A stretch of 64,000 nt of DNA from Dendrocalamus latiflorus. Lineage: Eukaryota > Streptophyta > Magnoliopsida > Poales > Poaceae. This document shows positions 44,709 to 54,402 of this stretch, piece by piece. The number at the start of each line of letters is the position of its first letter. Position 1 is the stretch's first letter. The translations under genes and the position numbers were made by a program. The stretch is from assembly GCA_017311315.1 (NCBI GenBank), contig CM029627.1, forward strand, positions 50,886,797-50,950,796. The letters are read 5' to 3'. Under the pieces are notes generated by a model that saw nothing but the letters and a program-made list of their open reading frames with translations, made no database searches and was not told where the DNA came from.

Positions 44709-47241
44709 TGTGAAACTCGATTGTGTTTTTTAATTACCCGCACTTTTGGCTTCCTATTTGCCCTAGACAAAGAAAGAGATTTATTTTTCTTAAAAACAGT
44801 TCTGAAATCACAACTTAGGTGATCAATTTCATCATCTATATATTCCTCCCTCAAATCACCACATAAGTGACCAAGGGTAACATTTTCAATCTCATCATCA
44901 TCTTCATCACTTAGCAACCCAGAATTAGAAAAGACCTCCGTTCTAGACGGCTCGGTTCTAATTCTCGCTAATTTCACATCCTTTAAAAGACTAATAGAAT
45001 CTGAGACCAAACTAGGATTGCTACCCAAGCTAACCCCTAGATTAGACATACACGAGGAAATGGCAACATCAGAAAAAGAAACGAAAGATAAGTCATTGAT
45101 GTTACCTCCACCGAAGTCCAGGTTCCTCCAAGCCGCCCTCTTTTTCGCCTGCTCCAAAGAATCCACATCCTTGCGCTGAGCTAACCGAGGGCTTGAACGA
45201 TTCGGCGTCATCCGCACTGCTTCGACGGCCGCGGCAGTTAAAACACCCACCACAGCCGAATCCATCCCAGCAATACCTTGCCCATCCGCTGCACTCACCT
45301 GAACATGGCCTGCACCAGCTGCAGCCTCAAGAGCCGCACATTCAGTCCCAGATGGAGCACCTGAGTCACCGCCCACCCTTCCGCGCACAGTACCATTGCC
45401 TGCTTGCGCCAACAAGCTGTTTGGACCGAACGAATTGCCAATCATCGGCATGACAGGGGCGGAACCATCCAAACTTATTGGGATCACACTAGCAGTCTCT
45501 GAAACCCCAGTTGAAGTAGCCACAGCACTATCAAGAACTCCCTCAAGTCCCTGTCCAAACAAATTGCAAGCCCCTGAATTCATCATGGAAACGTCTAGCT
45601 CCCCTTCCATCAATTTCTCCTCACACTCAACAGCCAGGACTTCATCAACATTACCATCAACTTCTGTCCCAAGGACCACTTTAGTGTCCCCTGCTGGAAC
45701 CACCTTGTTGGCTACCTCTCCAATTACCTTGTTCACCGAGATATCTAATATTTCAGCAGCCTTTTCTTTCAAAAAAATCTTGAACTCATTTACAGTCATA
45801 TTCTGCACTCTTTCCTTCAGAGAATCCAGCCCCCTTGCATTTTCCGCAGAAGTTGGAGGCATATCCCTTCCATTATCGTCGCTCTTTTGGCGCTTAAACT
45901 CCCTAGATCCTGCAAGATCAACTCCCAGCAAGTCATCTTCTTCAAAACTATCCTTCTTCCCGCCCCCGTTATCTCCGTCTTCCTTCCCAGTCCAATCCAC
46001 CTCCACCTCATCCCCATTCTCGTCAAAACCCCACTTTTCAACTTCAAAATCCAGTTCAAAGTAATGATCTCCAATCACCACATCTAAGTGAGGTGGGATC
46101 AAACTCGGGTTTAAAACTGCCACTAAAATCCTTCCAAAAACACTCTTCCTAGTTGTTTCCATATCAACTATCTGAGTTGAGCCCAACAACGAGCCGACTG
46201 CCCAAAGATTGAGAAATTCCCTCAAAGATTTTCTCAATCCTAAAACTTTAATCCACACCTTCGGAAGCAAGTAACCTTCCTCCTTCTCATGCCACTCCTC
46301 AAACTTCAATCTCACTCCTTGCGGAACCCCAACATCCCTCACATCAGCCCCTCCAAAAGCGATTGATCGCTGCAACTCAGATTTGGAAGGGAATTGAGCA
46401 ATAAAAGCATCAACTCCATGCACCTCCAGAACCCAAGACCACTTCCCCACCACAAGCCTCTGAAGCTGAGAGATCACTTGCTCCTTAGTGAGAGATCCTC
46501 CAATAACTGTAATTAGAGCCATCTTCGAATCTTTCTTAGCTCTCGGCAATGGTGGGTGCTGAATATGATAAAAGCCCAAACCATGCACGGCATAACCAAC
46601 CGCGTGAGCAACCGGCCTTGGCATCTTAAGCATCGGACACCTATGATTCACATGATCATTGCTATCACAGATAACACAATACAATTCCGCACAACAGCCC
46701 TCTGCCAAATGACCTTTCTTATTACACCTAGAGCACTTCACCCCTGAACGCACTCCCTCAGCCTCTCCAACAACACCTCCATGAACTTCTACCATCTGCA
46801 CATCATCCCCACGCACTTGCGCCCCCTCAGAATTGGCCACCACCAAGCCTTGATCAGCCTCAGCGCGCACCCCCAACCTGTCACCATTGAGCTCATTAGT
46901 AGAATGAACCACCCTTGCTTCAGCTTGCCAATTTCGCCTCCCAGCCCCTTGACCTCCAGCCGAGTCTCCAGTCCGGCCACTACCCCTGGAGAAACGATGC
47001 TGAGTCCAGCCACGTCCCCGACCACCCACGCCGCGATTGCCTCGACCACCAGCACGAGGTCCATGGCTACCATTGAAAAAGCCGCCCCCACCAAAGCACT
47101 CAGCTTCCGCCTGATATCCAAAGCCGCGACCCTGGCCATGGTTGGCACCCCGACCAGGGCGTGACCCACGTCCACCCCAGCCGCCACGGGCCCCAGCCAT
47201 CCCCCGCCCTCCTCCCTGCATCTTCCCAACCTCCTTTCTGC
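44705..47241 (-). CDS. LINE ORF1, C-terminal part (copy 2)
   Basis: ORF1 would bind the element RNA. The frame is open from the CACTA border to TGA at 44705. It has a glycine/arginine-rich region (GGRGMAGARGGWGGRG), then two CCHC zinc knuckles (CSRCNKKGHLAEGC and CVICDSNDHVNHRC). A folded region follows that resembles DUF4283-type ORF1 domains (ALITVIGGSLTKEQVISQL..), then an acidic linker and a basic C-terminus. The N-terminal part is on the far side of the CACTA insertion. The frame also continues into the CACTA end by chance; those residues are not LINE. Its stop overlaps the ORF2 start as ATGA. Confidence 0.8.
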
Positions 47242-47265
47242 CCGCACTACCGGGTTCAGCAGCTT

Positions 47266-47865
47266 TGCCGAGTGCCGGTGGCACTCGGCAAAGCCCGAAA
47301 AACACTCGGCAAAGTCTTTGCCGAGTGCCACCCACGGCATAGCTCACACGTCATAGTTTCTGACGGCAAAGAGCTCTTTGCCGAGAGCTTTTCATCGAGC
47401 ACTCGGCAAAGCCTTTGCCGAGTGCCGAAACAAACCCTCGGCAAAAAAGGGACAGTGGACGGCGAGAACACGGTGACGGCGTCGTTTGCCGAGTGCCAGG
47501 ACGGAATGGCACTCGGCAAAGATTTAAACTTTGCCGAGTGTCATGGTGAAGACACTCGGCAAAGATTTAAACTTTGCCGAGTGTCATGGTAAAGACACTC
47601 GGCAAAGTTTAAAACTTTGCCGAGTGTTTTTACCATGACACTCGGCAAAATAACAACACTCGGCATAGTACGTTCCCAGAATGCCCAGGAACGTTACTTT
47701 GCCGAGTGTTTTTACCATGACACTCGGCAAAATCACAACACTCGGCATAGTACGTTCCCAGAATGCCCAGGAACGTTACTTTGCCGAGTGTTTTTACCAT
47801 GACACTCGGCAAAGCCTCCCTTTGCCGAGTGTAACACTCGGCAAAGTGGCCAAAAACTGCCAATT
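47266..47865. repeat. Subterminal repeats, left end of CACTA-2
   Basis: About 24 copies of TTTGCCGAGTG in both orientations. An approximately 115-bp unit (CTCGGCAAAATAACAACACT..GTTACTTTGCCGAGTGT) is duplicated in tandem (47640-47810). Confidence 0.9.
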
Positions 47866-48069
47866 TTAATTGTTTATTGCACCCCACTCAAACAAATCAC
47901 AATATATCACAGATATATCAACAATATATCACAAAGTAATCACCACAAGTGTCATTCACAACCATTTATCAAGTGTAACCATAATATATCACATATAATG
48001 CAAATCCAAGTATCATTCACCAAGTATCAACCACAATATTCACAATAAACATCACAACCACAATAAACA

Positions 48070-48407
48070 TCACCCCGACTGATGTGGTGGGTCATGAGGC
48101 ACATTATTCGAAGCCGCCGATTGATTCTGCACAAAGGAGAAGAGATTGCATGTGTGAGACAAGATTTAAATTAGGAACATACAAACTTAAACATTCATAC
48201 TCCACTAGAAAAACTCACAGGAGTAGCTGCAGGAGGAGGTGGAGGGAATAGCTCCGGTGGCAGAGGTTGACCCATCCTCTCGCCAAGACTTTGCATCCAC
48301 TGAAACATCTGCTCCATCCTCTGCCGCTCGGCCTCATTCCTCTGCCGATCGGCCTCCATCCTCGCCGCCATCTCCTCCCGTAGCCTCTTCTCTTCTTCCA
48401 GCTGGGC
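48070..48407 (-). pseudogene. Last two exons of a CACTA accessory gene
   Basis: Exon 48407-48219 (63 codons) reads QLEEEKRLREEMAARMEADR, then QRMEQMFQWMQSLGERMG and a proline-rich end. A GT..AG intron and exon 48126-48070 end with NVPHDPPHQSG and TGA. This coiled-coil, proline-rich tail is typical of the Transposase_24-like gene of this CACTA type. The upstream exons are absent, so it is a relic. Confidence 0.7.
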
Positions 48408-48544
48408 CTACAATATTTCACCCCAATGTTACAATGCAAAGCAAAGGTATGTAAAAATTAATGAACGACGAAGATGCGTAGATGAGTAATATAAGAATCA
48501 AATGCATCTACACGATCTTTCTCCTATCTAATAGGTGAAGATTG

Positions 48545-48765
48545 GTCCTAATCCCACCCGAGGATGCGTAGATGAGGTTAGTTTCCATGCTCTACTCCTA
48601 TCCGAGACAGAATTTCGGCAGCACCTCCCCGCTGTTCTCCAAATACACGTCCTGGCAGGGAGATTGTGTATCCGGAGAACAACAGGGAGATGCTGCCGAA
48701 ACTCTGTCACGGATCGGAGTAGACCATGGAAACTAACCCCATCTACGCATCCTCGGGCTGTCCAA
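48545..48765. repeat. Imperfect inverted repeat, arms about 100 bp
   Basis: Arm CCGAGGATGCGTAGATGAGG..TTTCGGCAGCACCTCCCC pairs with the reverse complement of 48665-48765 with scattered mismatches around a short loop. It can form a foldback RNA inside CACTA-2. Confidence 0.75.
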
Positions 48766-48779
48766 AAAACGTGGACAAT

Positions 48780-49990
48780 TCGAAACAGATACGGTTATAG
48801 ATATGCAAAGATCTGCATATTTCCAACCGTATCCCTTTCGAACGGGAGACGCCTAACTAGGTTTCGTAATCTATAACATGAATAATCTGCATAAATATGA
48901 AAAAACAACAACTTAACTAACTACCTATTAACATATTCAACAAGATGAAGGTAAATGAACTTTCATAAATCATTATGCAGTTTTAACTTCTACGAAACCA
49001 ATAGATTCTAACTGTCAGAGCTAGCAACAATCCTTACTCAATAGTAACTATTTACTTCTATGTTTGTTTACAACAGATGGCCTTAATTTTTAGCTGACAC
49101 AACCCTTTTCTATAGTGGATTCATGTCACATGTTACGTGTCTCCCCCATCTCACTGCACCGAGATGGCAGCCTATCCCTCCTCACTCTAGTCCTTTTATC
49201 TGTGTCTACGACAGCCTATCTCTTCTCTCTCCTGTCCCTTGCCTACCCCAACATCATATCATATACTTGTAGGTTCCATTCGTACAGCTATTTAAATTCT
49301 ATGCAGTTCAAACTATTCAAATGAAACGTGTCATTTGATGGCTTAATCGTCTCATTTATAATTTTCTTTATTCGAGGTGTTAGCTGGCATAACATATATA
49401 TCAAATGTTGTCTATCTTAATAACTGAACTAATTTGCAATTTTCTGTAAGAAACAAACAACAGTGTGGCTTTCAATTGTCTACTCGCATTAACACAAATT
49501 CTTCAATTGCAATTAAATGAAGAATGTGTATATTGTCTTAATAAGAATGCTAATCACTGTCTGTGTGTACATATATATGAACTGATCAGATAGGTTAGTA
49601 TTACACTAGTATTACACTATAACATCAATTGAGCTAGCTTGCATATTCATTCGTTCGACAATGGATTTGTTTTCCTTATAATCAACTACAAACACAAACT
49701 CACTACTTCCAACAAATGCAAATACACAACTGATCCACTCTACAACATCAAAGGCTATCATTTTTCACTAATAATCCAAACAAAAAATAGAAATATTACT
49801 GACATAGCGGCAATGATTCCCTAAAGCTTCTGACTGCCCCTTCTATGGGAACAGATAAATGCCCTAAATGGTGATTAAGTCCCATTGGCAGTTATTTCCC
49901 TAATGATTTTAATCTAAATTTGCTATGTGGGACACTTTCAGCACAGTGAACAGCTAGAATATGTACTTCAATCTATATTTGCTCAAGAAC
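48780..49990. other. AT-rich interior of CACTA-2
   Basis: I see no gene here. Open frames are short and lack recognisable motifs. Confidence 0.5.
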
Positions 49991-50004
49991 ATATATACTT
50001 CAAC

Positions 50005-50515
50005 CGGAGGCGCGGCGGAGGCGACGGCCGGAGGAGACCACACCGAAGGCGCGGCGGAGGCGACGAGCGGAGGAGACCACCGGAGGCGCGGCGGGAGGCG
50101 ACGGCCGGAGGAGACCACCAGAGGCGTGGCGGAGGCGACGGGCGGAGGCGAGGCACGGCGACGGGCGAGGCGGCGGGCGAGGCAGCGGGCGAGGTGGCGC
50201 GCGAAGGTGAGGGCGTGAGGCGGCCGGCGAGGCGGAGGCGGCAGGAGGCGACGGGCGGAGGGAGGCGGGGCGGGGCGGCGGCGGGCGTGCGGCGCGGCGG
50301 CGGGCGTCCGGGGCGGGCGGGCGCGGGCGCGGCGGCGGGTGTGCGGGGCGCGCGGGGGCGGGGCGGCGGCGGGCGTGCGGGGCGCGCGGGGGCGGGACGG
50401 GGCGGCGGCGGGCGTGCGGCGGGCACGGGCGCGGCGGCAGGTGTGCGGGGCGCGCGGGGGCGGGGTGGCGGCGGGCGTGCGGGGCGCGGGTGTTGCGTGT
50501 GTGAGCGTGGCCGCG
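50005..50515. repeat. GC-rich GGCGGCGGGCGTGCGGGGCGCG minisatellite in CACTA-2
   Basis: Units of GGAGGCG(C/A)GGCGGAGGCGAC.. grade into GGGGCGGCGGCGGGCGTGCG.. The five overlapping open frames (up to 275 codons, both strands) are repeat artefacts. Confidence 0.85.
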
Positions 50516-50547
50516 GGGAAACTATTAAGTTTTATGTTTGTATTGTT

Positions 50548-50712
50548 TGCCGAGTGCCCCCGATCGGGCACTCGGCAAACCCCTCCTCTTTGCCGAGTGC
50601 CCCCGATCGGGCACTCGGCAAACCCCTCCTCCTTTGCCGAGTGTCGCCCACAATGCACTCGGCAAATATCCTCCTTTGCCGAGTGTCGCCCACAAGACAC
50701 TCGGCAAAGATA
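50548..50712. repeat. Internal TTTGCCGAGTG array of CACTA-2
   Basis: Four tandem palindromic units, for example TTTGCCGAGTGCCCCCGATC and its mirror. Confidence 0.9.
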
Positions 50713-51534
50713 TTTTTTTTAATACAACTCCTTTCCTCTCTATCTTTTCCATAGCGTGTTTTACAAATTTGTTCGAATGTACTTCGAAAATGCCTTGTCA
50801 AATTCACTCAACAATGCATATTCGATGCTTCTACGAATATTAGACCATTATTTCATGCAGTTATAGCTCAAATTTAATTTATATCAAATAAATTCTATAA
50901 TTGCAGTTGCAGTTTAAAAATTAAAATTGTCAAATGGATCCGAAAAATTACCAAAATTTCACATGAAACAATCTCTGTTGTCTATTGCCTGTACAAAAAG
51001 TTTTGTAGTCAAACCACAATTCGACCGTCAGTTTGACTCCAAATCTTACCGGATCCGTCTCAACTCTGGGCTTCTTCATCATAATTGCTTCAGTTTGTAA
51101 GCATCGTACGTGACAACTTATGCGAAATCTTATCAATTTTTTACCACAGCCTCCACGTATAATATCATGACATCTTGACAAATCTCATGATTTTCAGACT
51201 TCGTTTGCTTTTTTTCAAATTTAAAAACCATTCGGCCACACGTTTGTGGTCGTGTTTCCTGAACAAGATGTTCGAAATTCCTTTTCATTTAACAGGTAAG
51301 GCCTCAAACCGGGCTGAATAACATGAATATCATTTTTCTACTCATTTTTTTTTATTATTTGAATCACTTGCAGTTCAAATTTGACTTGATTCAAAAAATT
51401 GCTTGAAATGCAATTAATTAATTAAATATACCAAACAAATACAAAAATATACCAAATTTTAACATGGAGTACCATATTTTGTATGTGGAGAGTAGAAAAA
51501 GTTTGAAGGGTAGGAGAGGAAAAGGTTTTTATTT

Positions 51535-51868
51535 TTTTGCCGAGTGGCGCAAACAAAACACTCGGCAAAAATATCTTTGCCGAGTGTCAGCTCCAGACAC
51601 TCGGCAAAGATCTAACGGCGGCGGCTAACATCTAACGGACGGCGGTTGGTGCCGAGTGTTTTATTTTTGCCGAGTGTTTTCGTGTTAGCACTCGGCAAAA
51701 AGCTTATTTTGCCGAGTGTCTAATATTCAGCACTCGGCAAAGATATTTTTGCCGAGTGTTTTATGTTCGCCGAGTGTCCCCATTAAGGCACTCGGCAAAG
51801 TCGTTGTTTACCGAGTGCCCGATGGATTGCACTCGGCAAAACTCCGGACACTCGGCATATAGGAGCTT
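51535..51868. repeat. Subterminal repeats, right end of CACTA-2
   Basis: Around 14 TTTGCCGAGTG motifs in both orientations up to the terminal inverted repeat. Confidence 0.9.
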
Positions 51869-51881
51869 TCCGGTAGTGCCG

Positions 51882-52764
51882 CCAGCAAGCTCTCCTTTCC
51901 CGCCCCCAGCACTTCAGCAAACGAACTAGACTGAGAAGCCGAAACGATTGAATTGACTGGCGGCGGCACCGCTCCTTCATGCTTCTCGCGAAGCCCCTTC
52001 GGTACCCCACCTCTAGTGAAAAGCCAACACAGTCCCTCTGGGCATCGAAACGCTGGATGGGCCCCCATGAAAATCCTGCGGCACAAGCCTTCAGAGTCCC
52101 GCTCTGTTGGCCCAGGAAGGCGAAACGCCTGCTCAATTCGAATTTTGAAACTCGACAGCTGCGGTGAAACCACCGACATCACCGTCCCTATGGACTGGAG
52201 GGCCGAACCTCCGCCATCGCCCAATTCCGAAAATTCAACTCCCGAGCAGAAATCCTTAACCCTCAACTCTTCGCTGTCTATCAAACAATTTCTAGAAAAC
52301 TTGACAAAAACATCACCTAAAGACAACTCCGGTGAAACCCTTGGCTTCGGGAGAGGGCCTTTCCAAGGCTTACCTGTAGGTGATAAGCGCAGCTGCGCAA
52401 CCGCAACAGTTATCCACGATGCCAAAGTGCGAGGATGACGAACCTGTCCTGCACCACTGTCCACTGATCCGAACTTTGGTGAGTTAATATTACTAGAAAG
52501 CAGAGTTTCAGCTCTTACCAATTCATCAACTGTGAACCCCGCTCGAAACGCATCCTGCACAAAATCCGCACTTGAAGATGAAGATTTTAGGTCAGCACCC
52601 TCCTCCTCCTCATCTGAGCTTTCATCTCCGGCCAGCGGCCAAAACCGAGAGCCCCTCCCCGAATTCCTAATACCAGCTAGTGGATCGGAAGACGACAAGA
52701 GGAACGGTGCCGAATGCCTCCGAGAGATGCCCAGCGGATTGACAACCGGAGGCGGACCTCCCAT
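51882..52764 (-). CDS. LINE ORF1, N-terminal part (copy 2)
   Basis: Starting at ATG 52764 (MGGPPPVVNPLGISRRHSAP), 294 codons run to the CACTA border. The part is serine-rich and acidic (DESSDEEEEGADL) with no recognised fold. It joins the C-terminal part in frame if the CACTA element and one CCG are removed. It shows that the LINE ORF1 was intact before the insertion. Confidence 0.75.
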
Positions 52765-52790
52765 CCCGGCCTAGCCCCCTCAAGTCGATT

Positions 52791-54402
52791 AGGGTGTGTA
52801 CCGATCTGTGTCTTTGATTGCTTGATTAATATGTGTGAGACACAGATCGAAGGTTCCTGTATTCATTTTTCTTTCTTGTTTTGTTGGAAGAAAATTTTCA
52901 ATTCCAACGACGGACGTCCAAACATAAATATTAGAATTTATATTGGCCTAAATCAAATTCAAATTCTATCGGAATAGGATTTGTAAGCCGATTGAATGAA
53001 TCAAATTCAATTGTATGGAGCCAAACGGGGTGTCATTGTAAAAATAATATAAACTTTACATGAAATAAATTGAAACAAGTAATGGCAAGCAAAATAATAA
53101 ATCAAGCCGTACAAGTATCAGTCTACTTAGCTAATTTTTAATTCAAAATTTACATGTATATTTTTTGTATGCCTTTTTTTAATTTTTAGTTCTTTTGCTT
53201 TATTTTCTTACATATTCGACATTGATTCAAACATATTATACATACAACTTGCTGTATTTTGTGATCCGAATTTGATCAGTTTTGACCACTGTAGAGTTCG
53301 ATCAGGCTTCTCTCAAAAGATAAGGCAATTAGGTCACCAAGTCCGATCAAACTCATTAATCCAACTACTATTCTAGACTAGTCAGAGTTACAAACTGGTT
53401 GAGCTGGTTGTGGTGAAAGATGTTCCGATCAGTATGACTGATCATGAGCAATGTGGTCGGAACTTTATACTGGTTGGACTAGTTGTGGTTGGATATATTC
53501 TGACCAGGATGTGCAGTCGAGGAGTTATGTGAATTGGTGAAGTTAGGATTAGGATTATCTTCGTACCTATGATAGACTCTGTGCTGACTTACATTATGTG
53601 CTAACCTGCATTACATGTGATGCCCAAAGATGCTTGCACCAACTAGAGTCATATATGGCTACTTAAGGTGCTTTCGACTAGAACTCATCTCCGTCATCTT
53701 CTGGGACTCAGCTTCATCTCTGAGTGACTATACCTGGTGCTGTTTAGAACTCTATTCCTTCATCGTCTAGGATACTTGTTTTTAAGACTATTTATACCCT
53801 CTGTAGGGCTCTCTATAGGCAATGCACAATTCATGTGTAATACGCCAAGAGTGTTCTGTAACTTCTCCTTCATATAGTGATTTCGTTAATTGTAGTTCAT
53901 AGTTTTTCCCAGTAAAGATTTTTCACGTTAAATCTTTGTCTCGTGATCTTAATTATTCTTTACTGTTTTATATCTTGTCTAGTCGATTCCTCAACACTAC
54001 TTAAAAAAATAACATACGAACTCAACATTTGAATCTATATTAATCTGGGGTTTAGATCAATGCATTCCCTACTAGCTAGACTTGAGATTTTTCGTGGCTG
54101 CTCAAAACCGTCGCGGAAGACCCTAAAGCCATCACAAAAGCCTTCGCGAAGATGCTTAATTCTTCATGAAAGTGGAATATATGTAGCTTTGACAAAACAT
54201 TTCGTGATGGCCAGCTGTCACGAGATGTGCCAACACATCAGTACACGGGATACAACGTAGCATACATGGGAGTAGCTTTCGTCCCAAGTTTTCACTTGTT
54301 ATTTTTTATAAAAGCTTAAAACAAAATATACACCCATAGCCTCCTCATATAGAGGATTTGTCCTGACACGAGGATCCTTGTCAGTTTCGTCGGGCTGGTA
54401 CG
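52791..54402. other. LTR-like non-coding sequence
   Basis: Near 53996 it ends GTCGATTCCTCAACA, like a copia LTR end, and 53230-53540 is rich in GACCA/GGTCG words like those at 29800-30500. A short inverted repeat (CGATCTGTGTCT / AGACACAGATCG, 52801-52848) lies at the left. No coding region is seen. Between 54000 and 54402 nothing is recognised apart from the 3' flank of the next gene. Confidence 0.35.

Larger units (their letters stand above)
47245..51878. mobile_element. Non-autonomous CACTA transposon with TTTGCCGAGTG repeats and CCG target duplication
   Basis: Terminal inverted repeats CACTACCGG at both ends, flanked by CCG on both sides (47242-47244 and 51879-51881). Subterminal palindromes of TTTGCCGAGTG/CACTCGGCAAA fill both ends. 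Inside are only the last exons of a CACTA gene, a foldback segment and GC-rich repeats; there is no transposase. It sits in LINE ORF1, whose two halves match either side, so it is younger than the LINE. Length 4,634 bp. Confidence 0.95.
40852..52790 (-). mobile_element. L1-like LINE, copy 2, carrying a CACTA insertion
   Basis: The element runs from an A8 tail (plus-strand T run 40852-40859) through the 3' UTR, ORF2 and ORF1 to a 5' end shortly beyond the ORF1 start at 52764. The CACTA element at 47245-51878 is subtracted; the LINE itself is about 7.3 kb. The 5' end is placed only approximately and no flanking duplication was found. Confidence 0.85.

Noticed and set aside
44705..47347. Treating the full 880-codon frame as LINE ORF1
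   Set aside because: The first 35 or so residues come from the CACTA terminus; the LINE part begins at the insertion border and its true N-terminus is at 52764.
49927..50754. 275- and 248-codon ORFs on opposite strands in CACTA-2
   Set aside because: They are translations of a GC-rich minisatellite running into subterminal repeats.
52801..52848. A MITE bounded by CGATCTGTGTCT / AGACACAGATCG
   Set aside because: The inverted repeat is only a 12-base stem with a short loop, and no target duplication was seen.
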